DNA of 8,219 bases from Desulfohalobiaceae bacterium. Its GTDB lineage: Bacteria; Desulfobacterota; Desulfovibrionia; Desulfovibrionales; Desulfothermaceae. The notes below the pieces were generated by a model. The model was not told the DNA's origin. It did not search any database and saw nothing but the letters and a program-made list of their open reading frames with translations. Shown here piece after piece: positions 5,893 to 8,219 of this stretch; the first letter of the stretch is position 1; each line of letters begins with the position of its first letter. The DNA is taken from positions 1 through 8,219 of the forward strand of contig JAIPER010000144.1 in NCBI GenBank assembly GCA_021737115.1, read 5' to 3'. The translations under genes were made by a program, and so were the position numbers.

Positions 5893-6474
5893 ATGGAAGA
5901 TGTCCTGACCGTTTATAAAGCCGGCAAATACTGCAATGTCTCTTCGCAGACCATCATCAACTGGGTCGAATCCGGGCATATCACAGCTTATAAGACAGTG
6001 GGGGGGCACCGCCGCATCAAACGGGACGTCCTGGAAGAATTCATGAGAAAACAGGGCATCCCTCTCCCCTTTGAAACAAAGGCCCTGGAAGCAGAGTCCA
6101 GAACGAGAATCCTGGTGGTGGACGACGACCCCATCATCGTCGAAACCATTGTCCAGGCCCTGGAGGAAGACGAGCACAACTACGAGGTCATTTCCGCCTC
6201 GGACGGATTCGAGGCCGGGCTGCAGATCAGTCATTTTCATCCCCATGTCCTGATCCTGGACATCATGATGCCGGACATCAAAGGGTATGATGTCTGCGAA
6301 AAAATCAAGTCCGACCCCGCCACCAGGGACACCAAGATCATCGTCCTCTCGGCCTATCTGGACGAAGAAAAATTCACCTGGATGAAAGAGCATGGGGCCG
6401 ACGTCTGTTTCTCCAAACCCTTGCCCCTGCCCCAGTTGAAAATGGAGATCTCCAAGTTGCTGGAAACCGGATAG
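5893..6474 (+). CDS. Excisionase/MerR-type HTH plus response-regulator receiver protein
   Basis: A 193-residue DNA-binding response regulator with reversed architecture: a MerR/excisionase-like HTH at the N-terminus (about 4-52; LTVYKAGKYCNVSSQTIINW, then the wing GGHRRIKRD) and a receiver domain at the C-terminus (about 72-191). The receiver is complete: acidic pocket D77/D78, phospho-acceptor D123 in LILDIMMP, the serine switch S153 in IIVLSAY, and K175 in FSKP. It should be phosphorylated by a histidine kinase, most likely the one encoded upstream. The start is fixed by AGAGGAGGA 8 bases before ATG 5893; the frame is open to 5809, but that lies upstream of the promoter. The small hairpin at 6490-6506 follows the stop, then a 209-base space before metF. 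Targets are unknown; its own promoter region and metF are the first candidates. Confidence 0.9.
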   Translation: MEDVLTVYKAGKYCNVSSQTIINWVESGHITAYKTVGGHRRIKRDVLEEFMRKQGIPLPFETKALEAESRTRILVVDDDPIIVETIVQALEEDEHNYEVISASDGFEAGLQISHFHPHVLILDIMMPDIKGYDVCEKIKSDPATRDTKIIVLSAYLDEEKFTWMKEHGADVCFSKPLPLPQLKMEISKLLETG

Positions 6475-6489
6475 AGATGAAAGTTTCCT

Positions 6490-6506
6490 GCCTGCGATCA
6501 GCAGGC
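6490..6506 (+). terminator. Weak hairpin after the HTH-receiver gene
   Basis: GCCTGC (6490-6495) and GCAGGC (6501-6506) form a 6-bp stem with a 5-base loop, starting 15 bases after the stop codon. It is followed by TGGAAGTTCTGTTT, which is a poor U-tail. It could slow or partly end transcription; it is listed as a possible terminator only. Confidence 0.3.
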
Positions 6507-6533
6507 TGGAAGTTCTGTTTCTGCATTCGCTTG

Positions 6534-6581
6534 CCCTGTGAAATAACTCAAGGAGTTCCTGCGAAGCAGGATTTCACCGGG
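6534..6581 (+). repeat. Three-way-junction-forming sequence
   Basis: A 48-base sequence whose bases nearly all pair. The outer stem is GTGAAAT (6538-6544) with ATTTCAC (6571-6577), extended by CCC (6534-6536) with GGG (6579-6581) across one mismatch. Inside it are two adjacent hairpins with no junction gap: AACTC-AAG-GAGTT (6545-6557) and CCTGC-GAA-GCAGG (6558-6570). It lies in the HTH-receiver to metF space. It may be a structured repeat (REP-like unit with an extra arm) or a structured leader of the metF message. The following ATTCGTGAGCATTCGTGG resembles common intergenic repeat debris, which favours the repeat reading. Confidence 0.6.
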
Positions 6582-6683
6582 GTGAAGATTCGTGAGCATT
6601 CGTGGACAACAATCTGCTTTCTCTGATATCCTGTTCTCAATCATCAAACTATTGCTGGAGAATGACCGAACCGGGAGGTTTCT

Positions 6684-7559
6684 ATGAGTTTAAAAGACGC
6701 TTTCGCGAAAAAGAGGTTTGTGGTAACCTCTGAGGTCCAGGCGCCGGCCGGAGGAGACTCCCGGGACCTCGTGGAAAACCTGCGCAAGATCCGGGGACGG
6801 GTGGATGGGGTCTCTGTCGCCGATATCGAGTTGGAAGGCGTTGTCGGCGACACCATCAAGACCTGCAGCCTGCTCCAGGAAAATCGGTTTGAAGCCATCT
6901 ATCAGACCACCACCCGAAACAAGAACCGGATCCAGCTCCAGGCAGACCTGGCCGAGGCCCATAATTCCGGTGTCGAGAATCTGCTGGTCTTTACCGAAGA
7001 TTACCGCATCACCGGGGACAGCCTCCAGGAAATGATGTTCTTCCATGTCGACGCCGGAAAAATCGGATCCGTGCTGGAGCATATGCGCGACGGCCAGACA
7101 GTGGAAGGGCAACCGCTGGAGAAAAAGGCAGAATTCGTCCTCGGCTCCGGGATCGAGTCCGGGTGGGGCAAGGATGTCCCCTCCCTGGAGATGAAAGAGA
7201 TGGAAGAGATGACCCGGATCGGAGCCGGATATTTTCTGACCACCCCTGTTTTCGACCTGGACCGGTTTGAAAAATTCTTAAAGCAGGCCGGGACTTTTCA
7301 TGTCCCCATCATAGCCGAGGTGATGATCATCCGCACCGCGGGCATGGGGCAGTTTTTGAACAGACATCTCAAATCCGGACTCGTGCCGCCCTGGATCATC
7401 GAAAAACTGTCGGCAGCTCCGGACAAACAGAAGGCCAGCCTCGAGATCTTCAGAGATATCGTCCACGGTCTCAAAGACTTGTGCCAGGGAGTGCATATCA
7501 TCTCCATAGGCGGCGAAGACAAGCTGCGCCATTACCTGGATGCCGCCAAGCTAGCGTGA
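6684..7559 (+). CDS. Methylenetetrahydrofolate reductase family protein (MetF-like)
   Basis: A 291-residue single-domain (beta/alpha)8 protein of the MetF family, which reduces 5,10-methylenetetrahydrofolate to 5-methyltetrahydrofolate with bound FAD. Family marks include the N-terminal strand VTSEVQAP with E17 (place of the catalytic glutamate), TTTRNKNRIQLQADLAEAHNSGVENLLVF (75-103; the MetF CRDxNR...GxxNxL region), E105-D106, GAGYFLTTPVFDLDRFEKFL (180-199) and VPIIAEVMI with VPPWIIEKL. At T187 the usual MetF glutamine of the FxTQ motif, which contacts folate, is replaced, so substrate or rate may differ. ATG 6684 has GGGAGG at 6673-6678, 5 bases upstream. The iron-sulfur gene follows 161 bases downstream on the same strand, suggesting the reductase receives electrons from an Fe-S partner rather than from NAD(P)H. 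The family is confident; physiological direction and donor are inferred. Confidence 0.88.
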   Translation: MSLKDAFAKKRFVVTSEVQAPAGGDSRDLVENLRKIRGRVDGVSVADIELEGVVGDTIKTCSLLQENRFEAIYQTTTRNKNRIQLQADLAEAHNSGVENLLVFTEDYRITGDSLQEMMFFHVDAGKIGSVLEHMRDGQTVEGQPLEKKAEFVLGSGIESGWGKDVPSLEMKEMEEMTRIGAGYFLTTPVFDLDRFEKFLKQAGTFHVPIIAEVMIIRTAGMGQFLNRHLKSGLVPPWIIEKLSAAPDKQKASLEIFRDIVHGLKDLCQGVHIISIGGEDKLRHYLDAAKLA

Positions 7560-7564
7560 CTTTT

Positions 7565-7596
7565 GTTGATGGTTGATGGTTGATGGTTGATGGTTG
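7565..7596 (+). repeat. Heptamer tandem repeat (GTTGATG), about 4.6 copies
   Basis: GTTGATG is repeated four times in perfect register (7565-7592) and runs into a partial fifth copy, starting 6 bases after the metF stop codon. Such short tandem runs change copy number by slippage. It lies outside coding sequence, so it would alter only spacing between the metF-like and iron-sulfur genes. Confidence 0.85.
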
Positions 7597-7688
7597 TTCG
7601 TTGTTAGGAGCGGATTCAAGATATCGCCAAAGAACAAGGCCGCTACTGTTCGATAGTGATTGCATTGCCTCAACCAACAACGAACAAC
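7593..7688. repeat. 13-bp inverted repeat framing the metF-Fe-S gene spacer
   Basis: GTTGTTCGTTGTT (7593-7605) is exactly complementary to AACAACGAACAAC (7676-7688), with 70 bases between. The second arm continues with AAACAACGAA, part of an AAC-rich low-complexity run. The two arms could pair in RNA and hold the ribosome binding site of the next gene (7709-7713) just outside the stem. The unique 70 bases between the arms hold no gene. Confidence 0.7.
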
Positions 7689-7720
7689 AAACAACGAAAA
7701 AAACAGCTGGAGGCATTCTT

Positions 7721-8219
7721 TTGGAAGAGATCACCATTTCCCTCAACGGGCAGACCGTAACCTGCGATTCTGGTTCCACCATTCTCCAGGTCGCTGAAAA
7801 ACAGGGCATCACCATTCCCACCCTTTGCCACCACCCGGAACTCAAACCCTACGGGGCCTGCCGGATCTGTCTGGTCGAGGAGGAAAAATCCGGACGCCTC
7901 CTGGCCGCCTGCGTGGCCCCGGTCATGCAGGACATGCAGATTTCGACCCATTCCGAACGGGTGCTCGAACACAGGCGGAACCTCCTCAGGCTGATGATAG
8001 CCGAACACCCCGAATCCTGCATCGTCTGCTCCAAAGGAAACCGTTGCCGCCTGAGGGGCCTGGCCGCCACCTTCGGGCTGGCCGAGACCGGCCTCCACCC
8101 CATGTCCAACTTCAGACCCCTGGAAGAGGCCAATCCTTTCATCATTCGGGACTTGAGCAAATGCATCCACTGCGCCAAATGCATCCGGGCCGACCACGAG
8201 TTGGTGGTCGTCGGGGCCA
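7721..8219 (+). CDS. NuoG/HoxU-like iron-sulfur oxidoreductase subunit, N-terminal part
   Basis: The first 166 codons of a protein that runs off the window. There is no usable ATG; TTG 7721 is chosen because GGAGG (7709-7713) lies 7 bases upstream and the family fold starts there. Domains: a plant-ferredoxin-type [2Fe-2S] fold (1-75) with C36, C47, C50 and C64 (C-x10-C-x2-C-x13-C); a NuoG His-Cys cluster with H96, C100, C103 and C109 (H-x3-C-x2-C-x5-C); and the start of a 4Fe-4S ferredoxin domain with C148, C151 and C154. This is the shared N-terminus of NuoG, HoxU, Fe-only hydrogenases and some formate dehydrogenases and flavoprotein oxidoreductases, so the full identity depends on the unseen C-terminus. 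The fourth cysteine expected after CIRA is D158, so the second cluster may differ. Next to MetF it is a likely electron-transfer partner. Confidence 0.85.
   Translation, partial: MEEITISLNGQTVTCDSGSTILQVAEKQGITIPTLCHHPELKPYGACRICLVEEEKSGRLLAACVAPVMQDMQISTHSERVLEHRRNLLRLMIAEHPESCIVCSKGNRCRLRGLAATFGLAETGLHPMSNFRPLEEANPFIIRDLSKCIHCAKCIRADHELVVVGA

Noticed and set aside
7670..8197. Minus-strand frame opposite the iron-sulfur gene
   Set aside because: The plus strand holds all the cysteine motifs of a NuoG-type protein; the opposite frame is a shadow.
1..8219. CRISPR array, tRNA or rRNA genes
   Set aside because: No regularly spaced repeat of 23-40 bases, no tRNA cloverleaf with the conserved T-arm and no rRNA signature was found. 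The 6534-6581 junction lacks tRNA features.

Overview
The window looks like a piece of an anaerobic bacterial chromosome, most likely a sulfate-reducing or related Desulfobacterota lineage. That placement is an inference from gene content and style: a small DsrE-type sulfur-relay protein, an Rrf2 Fe-S regulator, a methylenetetrahydrofolate-reductase-like protein next to a NuoG-type iron-sulfur protein, many PAS domains, and an excisionase-HTH/receiver fusion. No marker gene in the window proves it.

Layout. Left block (1-3482): a MOSC-domain protein on the minus strand, divergent from a PAS-GGDEF-EAL cyclic-di-GMP protein on the plus strand. That gene meets a DsrE-like gene tail to tail with only 2 bases between stop codons. 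Next on the minus strand is an Rrf2-type Fe-S regulator with a good extended -10 promoter. A 27-bp sequence (26/27 identical) occurs at 6-32 and, inverted, at 2949-2975, bracketing the MOSC, GGDEF-EAL and DsrE genes. Middle block (3483-6474): divergent from Rrf2 is a three-PAS histidine kinase, preceded by a very large 54-bp imperfect palindrome, then an AT-rich control region with a TTGACA-N18-TATAAA promoter driving a 193-residue protein with an N-terminal excisionase/MerR-type HTH and a C-terminal receiver. Kinase and HTH-receiver are probably partners. Right block (6684-8219): a MetF-like TIM-barrel protein and the first 166 codons of a TTG-started iron-sulfur protein with a NuoG/HoxU-like N-terminus, which runs off the window.

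How it may work together. The right block suggests redox chemistry at the methylene-/methyl-tetrahydrofolate level coupled to an iron-sulfur electron-transfer protein, as in variants of the Wood-Ljungdahl pathway. The two-component pair upstream is a plausible but unproven regulator of it. The left block is probably unrelated and accessory: cyclic-di-GMP turnover, a cofactor or metal-sulfur MOSC protein, and sulfur relay.

The most unusual content is in the intergenic spaces. Nearly every one carries a strong dyad or repeat: a leader with two hairpins and a U-run (727-805), an 11-bp inverted repeat (3020-3057), a perfect 13-bp hairpin (3649-3677), the 54-bp palindrome (3718-3771), a perfect 24-bp palindrome (5670-5693), a compact three-way-junction sequence (6534-6581), and heptamer tandem repeats with a 13-bp inverted repeat (7565-7688). 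No tRNA, rRNA, CRISPR array, transposase or clear mobile element is visible.
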